A DNA stretch of 64,000 nt, taken from Pholiota molesta (taxonomy: Eukaryota; Basidiomycota; Agaricomycetes; Agaricales; Strophariaceae). Where the stretch lies: NCBI GenBank assembly GCA_014925825.1, contig JACGCK010000023.1, positions 124,001 through 188,000 on the forward strand. Direction: 5' to 3'. Under the pieces are notes generated by a model. The model made no database searches, was not told the DNA's origin, and saw nothing but the letters and a program-made list of their open reading frames with translations. Shown here piece by piece: positions 48,356 through 60,752 of the stretch; the first letter of the stretch is position 1; each line of letters begins with the position of its first letter. The translations under genes were made by a program, and so were the position numbers.

Positions 48356-51300
48356 ATGCCCGCAGATCCCTCCCATAACCCGTTGAACAGACGTGCGACT
48401 CGTAAACTCACCTCCGAGGAAGAGGTTGATTCAAGACGAGCACGCGGAGAGGTGAGCCCTGCAGATTGAGCCGAATTTTAAATAAGAGGCCAGCTAGTAA
48501 TCCACTTTCTTTGTAGATTTCCTGCGCTGAATGTCGGCGGTATGTTGGGACTTGCTTTAGTGGTGTAAATTCTGACAATCTGCCTGCGATCAACAGCCTG
48601 AAGCTGAAATGCGACAAGAAACTCCCTTGTAGCTCGTGTGGTACGCAGATGTCGATCGCCACATTAACTCCTTCATCTCATATTGACATATCTATAGTTC
48701 GTCGGGGATGCCCATCCATATGTCCGAATGGGAGTCTTTCAACTGGTCAAGGGACAAGGTGCGCGGCCGGCATACATGTACTATATCGCATGTTGACTTA
48801 GGCGTGAACACCGTAGATTCGTCCTCGCTGATACATCGCAGCTGCACACCAAGATCGCGGAGATGGGGCAACGCATACGACAACTTGAAGACGCTCTGGC
48901 TATATTTCAGTCGGGTGTGTCCAACGAGACCCATCCACTTCTGAGAGATAACCTACTTTCGATCAAATTCGGTCCCGAGAAGGGCTATGTACCGGAGAAG
49001 GAGCCTCCCGTTCGAAAAGAATCATTGGAACCTCCAATCGATGCTTTTGGGGCAATGGCGCTCGGAGATAGTGGAGAGGCGAAATACTTTGGCCCGTCAG
49101 CTGGTTCAGAGGTGCGTGCAGGACCATCTCACCATGACGCATTTTTTAATAAATTTGACCATTCAAGACGCTCTTCATGGTACGTTATTCGTGGAGACAT
49201 TTGATATGATATTCATTCCTTTTTCTCTCGCGTAGGCTGGTGCAGCATTGACTAATCCCGGAAGTGACGATGATTACTATCTGCCCGTATCGCTAGAAAT
49301 TGCACGTCTGTCTGCATCGTTTCCCTTTGGAACAGAGGAGAGCATCGATAAACCATTAGAATATCTCTTTGATCAACTTCCTCCGGAGCCCCGTGCATGG
49401 ACGCTATGTGAAACGTACATGGAACAGGCTACATGGGCCTTCCGACCAATCAAACGAGAAGAGCTGATCGACGAAATTCTGACCCCCATCTACAAGGTCG
49501 TGAAGGAGAAAAAATCGACTGGCGCCTACGCCTTCCACACTGTGTCGGCTCACCGACTTGCGGTTATGTTCCTTGTCTTCGCGTTAGGTGCTCTGGTCGA
49601 CCTGACGCTAGAGCCTTGTAAGCAAATCTCTCATTTGCGCTGATGATTATTCAAATTAATTGGCATAGGTAATAAAGAAGCTGATTTATATTATCATGTT
49701 GGCCGTGCCAGTCTTTCTCTACGATCAGTGTTTGATTCTCCAGAAATGGCCACAGTTCAAGCAGTCTCGATGATGGCTGCCTACCATGCAAACGCTGGCA
49801 AGAGGTACACAATGGATAGCTCGGTAAGTCAAGTTATTCGAACCAACTTTGATATGCCTCTTAATCAATATGGTAGTGGGGTTTAACATCGCTAAGCGCC
49901 AAATTGGCTCAAAGTGTAAGTCAGCCGTTACAAAGTTACCCTGGATTGTTTTACTGACAGAAACCATTGTAGATGGGCCTTCGTAAGTAGCCGGTGTATA
50001 TTTCATTTGTCTGTTTGATATTTACCGACGCAAACAGACCGTGATAGTTCTAAATGGAAGATGGACCCAAAAACAGTGCAACGGAGACGGTCTTTGTTTT
50101 GGGAGCTCTTTTCGACTGACCTGTTCTATGTAAAGTCCATTTATCATTGCCCTATTCTCCAATAGCTTATCCCTTTTCAGTCTCTTGGGCTAGGAAGACC
50201 ACCGTCAATACGACTGTCCTATATTGATACCGAATTCCCCGAAGATGATGAAGCAACAGTGGATGAAAACGGGAATACGTTAGTAGGATGTGAGTCCATA
50301 TTTTTACTGCGTTTCAATTGTGATACCGAATATCTTTTCCCCAGACTATAGATGGAAATATGAATTCACTCGAGAGGTCGTCGCTTCCGTTGTGGAACTC
50401 ACGTTAACTGCCGAAGCTCCACATTACTCAACCGTCCTGGAGCTTGACAAGAAAATTCGTGAAAAGACTTTCTTCCCCCACCTAAACGCGTTCATCAACC
50501 CGGAGGACGAAGAATGCACACCATCTGTATACATGAAGCGATCCCTTCTTGGCCAGTATCGTTCCATCGGTCAGTACCCGCCGAATTCTTATTATCGACT
50601 GTAAAGATTAAAGAATCTTCCAGCGTTATTGTATTTGCATCGAAGCTTTTTCGCTCAGGCTATGCTTGACCATCCTATGAACCCGTTGCAAAGTCCATAT
50701 GCACCATCGTTCTTGGCTACATATCGTTGTGCGTCTGGAATCATCAAAGCGAGTTTGAATCATCACGACCGATTGCCTGAGCTTTGTGGCAGGTGGTGGG
50801 GTATCTGGACACATTGTACGCCTCTTATGTTAATGTTTTGATCTGCACATGCTAAGCAGCTTTTTTCAGTGTTCTCTGCTGCTGTCAGTGCCTTATCATC
50901 ATAGTTTATATGATGGCTACTGAACCACATTTTCTTCATAGATCATTGTGGGATGTATAGTAACACGATCCCCGTCATCCAGCATGGCATCCAGTGCGTT
51001 CATCGAACTTGGTCTTGCTTGTGACCTGTTTGAGAAAGGCGCCAGTCAATCTCGTCGAGCGCGCAGTGGCTTGGTATGTCTGTGTAATACGTAAGAAGAC
51101 CATCGCTCATTGCCTTATTTCAGGCCATCTTGTACAAAATGCGGGAGAAAGCATTTCAGATTTACTCGCAGTTCCGGACTGGAAATCCTAACCCAAGCAA
51201 GATTCTTTCGACAGATAGACCTGATTACGGAGACGACGAGCTCGCATTGTTTGGAGGGCAGACTCGTGTTCTCATCAGCAAGCTCCTTACTAGCTCAAAT

Positions 51301-51924
51301 AAGAAGAAGCATTCCCAATCCCCACATAGCTATGCTTCGACACCTGCATCGACACCTTCTTCCGATGGTGGGGACCATCGAACAGCTGCTTCTGATTTAA
51401 GCCGGGAGGTGCATCCGTCATTGGTGGAATATCTGTCTATGTTCCCTCCGCCCAGTGTACCGTCTCAAAATTCTTTAGACGGCGCGAACTACAACATACC
51501 CCCTGAAGAGCTTTCAACCCCGCCGATCAGCCCCACGCATATGGACACACCGACTTCCTGGCAAAATTGGGCACCATCCTCATCGCTATTCACACCCCTT
51601 CCCTCCGCAACGTACAACAACATTACCGCCGACTTGTCACCGTTCGCTCCTGGTGGATCTAACCAACGTAACCAATACCAGACAGTTGGAAATGGAGGTG
51701 TTAATAGTTCTGGAGAGTTGCTAATGGACATTAAGTCTGATCCCTCGGACTCGTCGCTCGTCGATTTGGGAATGATGATGACCGGGGAATCTGGGATGGA
51801 CGAGCAATGGATGTCATTCATGCGCGGATCTGGTATCTTGCAGGCAGATTCTGGAACCAATGCTGGAATGTCAATGTACATTCCGTCGCCCCCATCTTTC
51901 ACTCCACCGCAAACTTATCAATAG
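48356..51924 (+). CDS. Zn2Cys6 fungal transcription factor
   Basis: Nuclear regulator of the Gal4 type. It starts MPADPSHNPLNRRATRKLTS. The binuclear zinc cluster is ISCAECRRLKLKCDKKLPCS then SCVRRGCPSICPNG (about 48515-48735, three exons), followed by a dimerisation helix KIAEMGQRIRQLEDALAIF. The middle homology region runs from about 49310 to 50860 with LCETYMEQATWAFRPIKREE, VGRASLSLRSVFDSPEMATV, the fungal_trans-type SWGLTSLSAKLAQSMGLHRD, RRRSLFWELFSTDLFYSLGL and GRPPSIRLSYIDTEFPED. The C-terminal exon (51130-51924) is Ser/Pro/Thr/Gly-rich and ends SPPSFTPPQTYQ, an activation-region type. About ten introns, phases agreeing. No frame break was noticed. The target pathway cannot be named from sequence. 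Confidence 0.92.
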
Positions 51925-52419
51925 GTCTTCGATGTTCCACTCCTTATTCTGGTTTTCATGTTGTACTTTATCTCGAGTGTTATATCTATTGTTAGGATCA
52001 CCTTTATTTAATCTAACGATGTTTTTGCCATCTACCATGTTGTGTGATTACTCCAAACTTTTCACCGCCATGAGATGCGTGGACTTGGCGTCGACTGCTC
52101 AAGCATTTCATGTCGCTTTCACACGCTTTCCCCCAAACACAAGAAAGATAATGAGATATGATATTCATTTCTTTGTCGTCGCCTGGGTTAGCAAAGCGGC
52201 GATGGCGCAATGTGCGTTGACGCTTGCTGACGCGTTAGTCATGCAATTCTAAGCAATTCTCAAGCTCACTCTGGGGAAAGGCTTCGGACTTGTAGATATT
52301 CGTCGGCTGTCGGTGGTGTGACTCCTGAAGCCTGAACGTTGAACCCCTGGCTTTATTTAATTTCACGTCCTGATCTATAAGGCTTAACGTTGTCCCCTTC
52401 CTTCATTGCCAACACTACA
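51925..52419. other. Intergenic, regulator to PLP enzyme
   Basis: Holds the 3' UTR of the regulator and the promoter of the next gene, both plus strand. Nothing specific recognised. Confidence 0.45.
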
Positions 52420-54290
52420 ATGTCACCAAAACCTCAACTGAATGGGACCACCCTCATTCACGGGGACGCAAGGTTTGCTGGATCGGAAGTTGCTCCCTCG
52501 ATCTCTGTCTCGACCAGTGCATTTCTTCACTCTGAGGTCTTTTTGTTGTTGCGTATTGACATACTATTCATCTAGCTTTTAGGAATCCTAATCCGCTGGA
52601 AGTCAAAATTCGAGCATCGAAGACCTTGACATCAGGAATCCTACGCGACACGTTTATTCAAGATATACCCAAGAAGTGTCGACACGAGCTGAACATATCC
52701 TTAGTCGTATCAATGCAAGTTTTCTTACCTTACATTGCCATTCATCCCGGACTGATCCTCATATTAACTCGGTGTCGTTTAGGATGGGTTTGCTCTTACC
52801 TATTCATCAGGCCTCGCAGCTTCTTATGCCGTATGCTTTGTTTCTTCGTGTGATAAGACATGCGTTAACGTTAACTCCAGGCTCTCGTCTTCTATCGCCC
52901 CAAACGCATTGCCATCAGGGGCGGCTACCATGGGTGTCATGCCACGATTGACGTCTACAAGAAGAATCAGGGGATCCATTTGGAAGTGATCGACCTGGAT
53001 TCTGAGTATCGTGCTGGCGATCTATGTTGGTTAGAAACACCTCTAAACCCTACAGGAGAATCCAGGTCCGCCTTCTCGCGATCATCCTTATCCTATGACT
53101 TAAACTCAAGCATACCACATACAGGGACATCCAGTATTATGCAGACAAGGTCAGCTTATTTAACGTGATACTTATTTAGGCGGTCAACTGACTCCCCTTC
53201 TTATCATTTAGATACATAAAGCAGGGGGCAAACTGCTCGTCGACTCAACCTTTGGCCCTCCACCTCTTCAATATCCATTCAGATTCGGCACAGATTGGTG
53301 AGCAAGTTGATCTAACTTATGAAGGTTGATTCTCAACGACTCTTTCCAGCGTGCTCCATTCGGGTATTAAGTGCCATCTTTTCTTTTGAAGACTCGTCTA
53401 AGCGATATTTCTAGGTACCAAGTACTTTGGCGGTCATTCCGACTTGTTAGCCGGTGTTCTAGTTGTGAAGACGCTTGAAGAGTGGAATCAAGTTAGTTTA
53501 TCTTCTCTTTCGACTTCGTTTGTAGCGTTACTAATTTAATACGTTATTTTTATAGCTTCATAGCGATCGCACATTCTTAGGCAGCATGATGGGGTCATTG
53601 GAATCATGGCTGCTGCTGCGTTCCCTAAGGACTCTGCATCTGAGAGTGCCTCGCCAATCCGCTTCTGCTACTGTCCTTGCCCAATGGCTCAACTCGATCG
53701 CGAAAACCCCTGCAGGAAAGACTTTTGATGGAATCCCAGGAGGAATCGTGGAAAAAGTTTGGCATTCGTCTTTGCAGGGAGTGGACGCACGCGGCTTGAT
53801 CCTAGCAAGCAGATGCAAGGAGGATGGAACGCCACTTCGCTATTCTTGTGAGATCTACATTTCTAGCGGTTTAGCAGAGGCCCTCATATGCATTTCAGCT
53901 TGCAAAGCCAGAATATGCCCTAGAATTCCCACATATTCTCAACTACTTTGTTGTAAGTTTGGGCGGCGGTTGGACATCTGTCAAGTATCTCACGTGTATT
54001 CCAACAGTCTGCGACCAGCCTTGGTGGCGTTGAATCCCTTGTTGAACATCGAATTCAGAGCGATCCATCCTCTGATCCTCGCTTGATCAGGCTGAGTATT
54101 GGAGTAGAAGAAGTCGAAGTGAGTTTGTCGGTTCAGGTTAGGTCGGTCCTTACTGACTACCATGAATTACTAGGATTTGAAGGCAGATTTGCAGCAAGCC
54201 TTCCGAAAACTAGCTTCCGTGAGTTGATTTATTTGTTAACAGTTGTTTGCTTTTTTAATTATGTTATTCCAGACCAAGGCGAAGTTGTAA
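52420..54290 (+). CDS. Cystathionine gamma-synthase/lyase-like PLP enzyme
   Basis: Cys/Met-metabolism PLP enzyme, fold type I. It starts MSPKPQLNGTTLIHGDARFA, then VAPSISVSTTFRNPNPLE (split by an intron), PTRHVYSRYTQEVSTRAEHI, LSRIN, LVFYRPKRIAIRGGYHGCHA, IHLEVIDLDSEYRAGDLCWL, ETPLNPTGESRDIQYYAD, GGKLLVDSTFGPPPLQYPF, then LHSGTKYFGGHSDLLAGVLV: Lys of SGTKY is the Schiff-base residue (about 53417). GSMMGSLESWLLLRSLRTLH follows, and RLIRLSIGVEEVEDLKAD with the end KLASTKAKL. The ETPLNPTG and SGTKYFGGHSD motifs fix the family, not the substrate: cystathionine gamma-synthase, gamma-lyase or a homocysteine synthase remain possible. Ten or so introns; frames near 52620-52760 and 53800-53900 switch between exons. 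Confidence 0.86.
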
Positions 54291-54573
54291 GTCGATAGAA
54301 AGAGATGGACTAGATATATAGGTGCCCATCTTGGTATTGTAAAGTTGCTACCGATATCTAGGAATCGAACGTCTTGATTGCGCTTCTGTCGCCGGCATGT
54401 CAGCGGCTCCATTACATCAACCCCTCGGAATGGCAGTTGACTGACTTAGAAAGAAAAAGAACCTTCGAAGTCTAATCGGAGCGCAAATTCCCAGACGTTG
54501 CTCCTCCTTGTTTTTCACCAAGTACATACAGCACTGTAAATTATCGACCACGACTACTCTTGTTCCCTGCGCC

Positions 54574-56041
54574 ATGCCATCCATCGCTTCAAAACGCTTG
54601 TATCTTCGAGGTGCTTCTAATCTTCCAGTCTGATTCAATTGTTAACATCGTCTATGACGAACGCTAGGCATTCCCAAGGACGTCGCAGAGGATGATTTAT
54701 TCAAGGTAGTATATCAATCGCGATCGCTTTGGAGATGAAACTGGTTGGTGACGATAACAACAGTACCTCTCGCGTTATGGACAAATATGTGAAGTGAAAT
54801 TGCTTTCAAGTTAGTTTTTGCATCTTGCCCTTGTTTCTTACTCCCGGTGACTCACAACTGTGTCTTGAGATTATGCCTTCGTACAGTTCGAGTCCGGGAA
54901 GGCAAATTTCGCGTGCATTTATTGCCATGCTCTCTTGCTGATGACTCCCTGCATCGTTTAGGATGCCCAATTCGTTCTAGAAACGTACAGACACCAGCCG
55001 TTGCTTGGTAGTCGTGAGTTTTTTTGTTCCGATATCACTGCCGATTTCCAACGTTGTGGGTCAACAAGGTGTCGTTGTAGAATTTGCGCATCCCTTGCGC
55101 AAGGATATCGCGTCGTTTTCTAGTAATAGTTCAACGCAATCGTGATTCATGTTCCTCACTAAAATCAAACGACTATATGCACTAATGGTCCCTTTCATAG
55201 ACGCACTACGGCGCGTAGAGCCGCATATGAACGACATCCAGTTGTCGTTCTGGGTCTACCAAGAGATACAAGATGGCAGGTGTGTTTTATAACACACTAC
55301 AAAATGCAAAAGTGCCGATATTTTGATTAGGAACTCAAGGATTTTGGAAGGTCATCAGGCATGCTTGTAGCATTTTGTGACCTGGACAGTACCCAGGCCG
55401 GTCGAGGGTATGTGCCGTTTACTTGTTTTGACCTAGAAGCTACCTACTTTGCGGTAATAAATTCACAGATTCATCGAGTTTTTTACTCGTGAGGACGCGC
55501 AACGTGCGATAAGAAGACTGAATGGCAAACATCTCGGTGGTCGCAAGGTCCGCGTTATTGACCACGAGGTGGGTCGTTTACCCTATTATCAATCATTTCC
55601 GTGCTCATCTGATTAATTAAGGAGATGCACGACTCTCAACACGATGTGCGAAAAAGGGATCGGAGCCGCTCCAGGTCCCCTAGGCGCCGGGATGCATTTG
55701 AATACACCCGGCAAATTGATGATCGGCTCTTCGATGCATTAGGCGCCCGTCGCTCTTATTCGCCGGTTCGTCGGTTACCACCGGCAATAGACGCCGGCTA
55801 TGATTACTCAAAACTCCAATACTCTGAAATACCTTTCTACTCCGGACAACCTCCCAACATCGTGTATGAGGAGCATACTAACTGGGCATATAATTTGCCG
55901 GAGGTTTCCGTTGGCTCTTTCGAAAGGATATCATCGGACTATTTTCAATACCAGGATTACATGCGATCTTACTACGATGAAGGATACGACCCACGAGATG
56001 GTATCCATCATCTCGAGCGCCTGGAGGATCCATATCAATAA
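54574..56041 (+). CDS. Two-RRM SR-like splicing protein
   Basis: RNA-binding protein with two RRMs and an Arg/Ser segment. RRM1: RLYLRGASNLPG, GIPKDVAEDDLFKYLSRYGQ, ICEVKLLSNYAFVQFESGKD, AQFVLETYRHQPLLGSRV, VVEFAHPL. RRM2: FIEFFTREDAQRAIRRLNGK (RNP1-type) and LGGRKVRVIDHE. The RS stretch is KRDRSRSRSPRRRD (about 55660-55690), and a Tyr/Pro/Asp-rich tail ends RLEDPYQ. The order resembles SR proteins of the SRSF1/Srp2 class, but the tail is unusual and the assignment is general. The intron 54902-54961 starts with GC. The first junction (CCAG|TCTGATT...) lacks a GT donor unless one G is missing near 54627. RRM2's first half (about 55200-55440) is the weakest part. Confidence 0.8.
54902..54961 (+). 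other. GC-AG intron in the RRM gene
   Basis: The junction FESGK|DAQFVLETY needs the exon to end AAG and resume GAT GCC CAA. The donor is AAG|GCAAAT and the acceptor GTTTAG, 60 nt. No GT is available between the conserved residues. Confidence 0.75.
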
Positions 56042-56389
56042 TGAAGTGACTCTGCCTAAAATTGTTTCCCCTGCACATTTTCATCCTACGCGTATTAATT
56101 TTCATCGACCAAAATTCCCAATATCGATCTACTTCATCGTCTCTCAGCATTTCAGTTCGCACTTCATATCCGAATTCCTTTCACGGCAATTGTCCATTTT
56201 AAATACCTCATATGATACACAAAACAGCATAGCATAGAAGACTGCCACATTGTAAAATGCCGACTAACAATTAATGATTGCCACCACCTAAAAACAACCT
56301 ATTATTGAGTCTCTTGACAGGGATTCCTTTGTGCAACCGAAAGATAATTACCCTTTCGTTATGTACTAATTCTATAGGTGATCGAGTAC
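56042..56389. other. Convergent 3' intergenic region
   Basis: AT-rich spacer between the RRM gene and the acyltransferase gene; nothing recognised. Confidence 0.5.
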
Positions 56390-57851
56390 TTATTTACTTT
56401 TCCCCCTGTAAAACTCCAGGAAGTTACTTTTGTCTTCCCAACCCAACCCTGTCCTCTTTAATTTGCCCATTTGGGCAATGAGCGTGGCGCAAGTTTCTGA
56501 AAGTTGATCATCACCCGAATAATCAGCAAGGATCTCACTAGCAATGAATATTTGGCTCCCTGGCGACTCGGATGGTGCAAGGAGGCGGATGGAGATTTCG
56601 GCGGCAGATAGCGAGGTATTGAGCCAGAATAAATGAGAAAGAGGATTCCAGGTGCTAGAAGGTATCGTGTGTGTTAGTGTAGGGGCAAGAAGGGTCGGGG
56701 GATCATATCTATAGCGATTTGAGTCATAAGCCATGCAGCCCATGCGGTCTTTACTGTGGCAACGCATACCTGATGGACATTACAAAAACCTGGTAATTCT
56801 TTACTGGCACGTTTTGACGGAAAACATCGGCAAAGCGGAGCAGACCACGGCTGTTGCTCGTTGTACATTCAGGGAACACAACAACAGGGCGAGACGCCTT
56901 TCGTCTTATTTCTTCAAGAGTCGATGAAGGCGAGCCTGGATTTGGCACCTGGGCAGTGAAACTGATCAGGGAGAAAAGGGAGGCCTGACGGAATCCAGCT
57001 ATTGGAATCCGCGGCACAGAGGCCCGAGGCGTTACTTGAATATTCGCAGAGCCTGTGCCGGTGCGACGGCCTGGGGTATGCGTGATGGGGGTTGAAGCTC
57101 GAGATACAGCGGATGGCTCTGGCAAAGACTCTGGGATCGGAATGACAAAAACAGGATTATATCTTGCTATGGAGTTAGCAGATCATTGAAATATAGTACT
57201 GAACACAACGCACTGGATCGCAAGCCACACTACCTCTATCCAGGATGCCCAATTCGAAACAATGATATCTCCTGCTCTCGGCTTCCATGTCTCTGGGAGT
57301 TTCGCTCCCCTTCTATTATATGGGCTGTTTGCAAGGTTTCATGTAAATGGATTCAAAGGCACGCACCCGCGTTTTCTATTGAATTGCTCCGGTGATATCC
57401 AGAATAGACCAATGATAAGAAGCGCAGTCCGTCCCAAAATGTAAGTAAGGATATGAGTTATGAATCGATATAGTGGTGGAATGGGTACCTACGAATTCCA
57501 ATATTAGCTGTGAATGTTGTCAGGAAGTAAAGAATGCAACTTACGAAGACAAGGCAAACACCTTGAATAAGAACAGCATATAGAAGAGCTAAAACAAGAA
57601 CCAATATTGTCCTAACTAGTCCCAGAACGAGGCGAAGGGGCAATATTGCTTTTGCCAGGAGTTCAGAGCCCAGAGGTGGCACTGGTGTCAAGAAAGGCTG
57701 CCGAGGAAATTGATATCATTATATGACTTCGATGTTTCTGCAACATGATTCTACCTGTATTCCAGTGCCTGGATCCTAAAACCGACTGTAAGGACGCGCA
57801 AATACGGCTTAGACGGACATTGCTTACCCTGTACGCGCTGAACTTTTCCAT
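56390..57851 (-). CDS. PlsC-type lysophospholipid acyltransferase (Loa1-like)
   Basis: ER/lipid-droplet acyltransferase of the LPLAT family, closest in layout to yeast Loa1/Vps66. Minus strand: MEKFSAYR at the start, then PFLTPVPPLGSELLAKAILP, membrane segments LRLVLGLVRTILVLVLALL and TALLIIGLFWIS, WKPRAGDIIVSNWASWIE (block I region; the catalytic His/Asp pair is not plain to the eye), a Ser/Pro/Thr-rich insert, RKASRPVVVFPECTTSNSRG with LLRFADVFRQNVPVKNYQVF (block III, FPE(G/C)T type), RYDPPTLLAPTLTHTIPSST, WNPLSHLFWLNTSLS and a C-terminal helical part. It ends FLEFYRGKSK. The FPECTTSN motif sets the family. It diverges from TVP38 with 169 bp between the starts. Confidence 0.8.
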
Positions 57852-58020
57852 GGTGGAGGTCAGAGCTCGCTGTGAATTGATCACCTATATTTGGTGGTGC
57901 CACGTGACCCTATTGCCGCGTGCCACAGACTTCGGCTTGATGTAAGCATCACACCGTGGTAATGACGTAGAAGGTCATGCCGAAAGTGCGCAGACAAGAA
58001 CGCCATTCTCAACCACCAGG
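57852..58020. promoter_or_regulatory. Divergent promoter LPLAT/TVP38 with CACGTG
   Basis: 169 bp between outward starts, with CACGTG at 57901-57906, 50 bp before the acyltransferase start. Confidence 0.55.
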
Positions 58021-59289
58021 ATGGCTGTCCAAAGTCTCAGTACTCCCTTGGCTATGATCAGGAAATACGCGAAATTGGCGCTGCACCGCTACCGCAAACT
58101 TCATCTCTTCGGCAAGGTTTGCGTCGAACCGCTGTCATTATACGGTGATGTTTGGAACTTACTTCAAAATTAGCTCTTCATCTGGTTGCTTCTGTTCTTT
58201 TATATTTGCATAGGTCTGTCTTGACTGTTGTCATATTTTAGATCTATCTTACCGGTGTGGTTCAGGCGTGTTCGTCATTGTAGTGACGCCCTCACGCATC
58301 GCACAGTTCACGTACGACAAGACTCGTATACTTGCAGCAACTCGATTCGGTTGGCTTATCCTCACTGGAGCCTTAAGTGCGTAATGGGCCCACAAAATTT
58401 GGGATTGCTTATTCAATCCATTTCTTGACCTTAGTTGGTGTCTCTTTTCCGCCATTAATTGGACACACCACTCTCGTTACCCTATGCGGCTTCGCCTATG
58501 GGATGAAGGGATTCTTCATCAGTGCTGCTGGGTCCCTAATAGGCTCTTCGCTGGTCTTTGTGATCCTTCGACTCTTATTCAGCGAGAAACTGCATGAATG
58601 GTCAAGTCAAAATCAAAAGTGGCAGGCCCTTGAATCAGTAGTGGTAATATAATTGATTCTAATTTCTTTCGTACCATTTTTTGAGCGCTCATTGAAAAAA
58701 TTGTTTAGAAAGCTAAAGGACTATCATTAATCATCCTTATTCGCGTCTCTCCATTTCCGCCATGGGTCTATTCTAATTCGTTGTTTGCAGTGAGTCTTTG
58801 CTTTTCCAAGTATTCCAATGCAACTGACAAACCGTTTGCTGCAGTCAATAGAAGCTGTCAAGCTCTGGCAATTCGCTATCGCGACAGTCTGTGTTTTTCC
58901 AAAGATTCTGCTGCACACATTTATTGGTTCCAAAATTGCTGAGCTGTCTGATGGTGATCAACGTGGCCACATGGATACTCGTAAGTTCGTTCTTTTCTAT
59001 TGAAGTTACGGTATTTCAAAAATTGGCACTTAGGTACTAAAATTCTCGACATCTCTTTTGTCATTGGTGGAATCCTCATCGCAATTTTTGCAAGCTGGTA
59101 TGTTGCCTTGCCTACTATGATTCGTTATATATGGATGATTTTAAAAATATATATAGGACGGTTTACAATCTTGTTCAAAATCACATTAGACATTTAGAAG
59201 GAATTCCGCCCGAAGTTGATGAACTAGCTGCTGAAGCGATAGAAGACTACGACGAAGAAGCACCATTGTTGTCTCCGACTCATGGATGA
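58021..59289 (+). CDS. TVP38: TVP38/TMEM64 family Golgi membrane protein
   Basis: VTT-domain (DedA/TMEM41/TVP38) membrane protein of the Golgi; related proteins act as scramblases, unproven here. It starts MAVQSLSTPLAMIRKYAKLA, then helix FIWLLLFFYICIGL, TRILAATRFGWLILTGAL, the VTT core SFPPLIGHTTLVTLCGFAYG, MKGFFISAAGSLIGSSLVFV, ILRLLFSEKLHEW, GLSLIILIRVSPFPPWVYSN, FASIEAVKLWQFAIATVCVF, PKILLHTFIGSKIAEL, KILDISFVIGGILIAIFASW and an acidic tail ending LLSPTHG. RVSPFPPWVYSN matches the family's second reentrant region. Several short introns, for example 58648-58708. Confidence 0.93.
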
Positions 59290-59454
59290 AGAGTGCCGAA
59301 TGTTCGATTTTAGACAGTATTTATTATCTTACAATCCGTGGATGTAACGGGTATATAGCTGGCGATATACATATGTACTTATGATGAGTGAAATGGTCTA
59401 CTGTGAATCAAGGATGCTTGTCGTTTGTTATATAAAGAGTATAATTATGGTCCT

Positions 59455-60752
59455 TCAGTAGTAGTGCAAGAATAGTAAGCTGAAGCTGGCTCCGATAAGG
59501 AATATTAAAATGAAAAGACGTCCATCCTTAGCCCGTCGCTTGGCCTCCTTCAGCTGTTCGTTACCTTTTTCCACAGTTGAAGTTGTCAGGATCGCATCTT
59601 CATAAAGCTGGTTTGTGAGCTCTGTCTGTCGTGTTAAGTGTGTGACGAGTTCCATTTGAAGTGCACTGATATCCATTAAGCGCGACTCTGCCTGTTGAAC
59701 TGACTCAAGGGTATCCTGTACATTTTTCAAGATATTCGCGTTCTCTTGTTCGAATTGCATGATTTGTGATGCAGATAGTTCAATCTCGTCGTCGTCATCT
59801 TCTGAGACATAGGAAGATGGCGCTGGACTATATGCTGGAACTCTGCGTTGTACCTCTTGCGCCGGCAGCGGGGCACCTATAGTGGCAGCAATGGTGCTCT
59901 CTAGCCAACCTCCTGGAGCCCTAGAAGACGAGGATTGGCTGCTGGGCGAGTGATCTCGAGTGCCCATCATAAGAACCTCATGAGCAGCTCCAGAACCGAG
60001 CGACTTCGTCCGTTCCAATTGCCGTTTGACACGCTCTTCTTGCAGTTCCTTCTGCGTTTGGCTTGCTTCAGCTAATCTCCGACTCAAGTACCAAGTAATA
60101 CTCGAGTGATGCGCAGCGATAACATCCGAAGAAAGCGTAGATTCATCCTGCCGCAGTCGTACTGGAAGGAGCCGAGTTAGCGGGTTCGTTTTGCTCGCCA
60201 CGAGTTCGACACGCCCTGTGGAACAAAAGGAAATGTCGTTAATACAGCCGATGTTTTGGAAAAGAATTTTTGGGAATAGCGTACGCTTTTCGAGAGCTTC
60301 CATTTCCTTGACGCGGTCAGAGCATTTTGTGAGGATGACCCGAGCCTGCAGGTCGATTTGATCCCTTTCCTCGTTGGTTAAATGCCGAATATTGGCCCAT
60401 GCAGATACCCCTTCGCTCAAGTCAATATTTCGCGACCCTTGACGTGATAGAGGATGGCCGCGCGAGTCTATGTTGAGGTAGGCCGTGCGGACGCTGGCAA
60501 GCATCCGTGTTAGCGTGCGGATATGGGTCAGCTAGATGAACGGACGAATATCGCCATCAATTGTGGTCTATTTTACACAAAGAAAGGGCGCACGATGTTG
60601 TAGGCTTCTGCGACATATGTTTTACTGATGGCCGCCTTCTCTTCGTCACCCTTTGGTGACTTGACGACCTTCCTCCGCTTCGCGTCTGGAATGGTCGACC
60701 GCCGTTCTTTTACTGCTTGCCGGAAATCGTTTGTTATGTCTGTGAAAGCCAT
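59455..60752 (-). CDS. UFE1: ER t-SNARE Ufe1 (syntaxin 18)
   Basis: Qa-SNARE for Golgi-to-ER retrograde vesicles and ER fusion. It starts MAFTDITNDFRQAVKERRST, then DAKRRKVVKSPKGDEEKAAI, FFVQLTHIRTLTRM, ASVRTAYLNIDSRGHPLS, GVSAWANIRHLTNEERDQID (helical N-terminal domain), DVIAAHHSSITWYLSRRLAE, and a Ser/acidic linker. The SNARE motif spans ELSASQIMQFEQENANILKN, VQDTLESVQQAESRLMDISA and LQMELVTHLTRQTELTNQLY, with Gln of LQMELV as the zero layer. The tail anchor is LFILIFLIGASFSLLFLHYY at the extreme C-terminus. Introns: one near 60533-60572 and 60216-60284 (69 nt, GT-AG). No frame break was found. Confidence 0.93.
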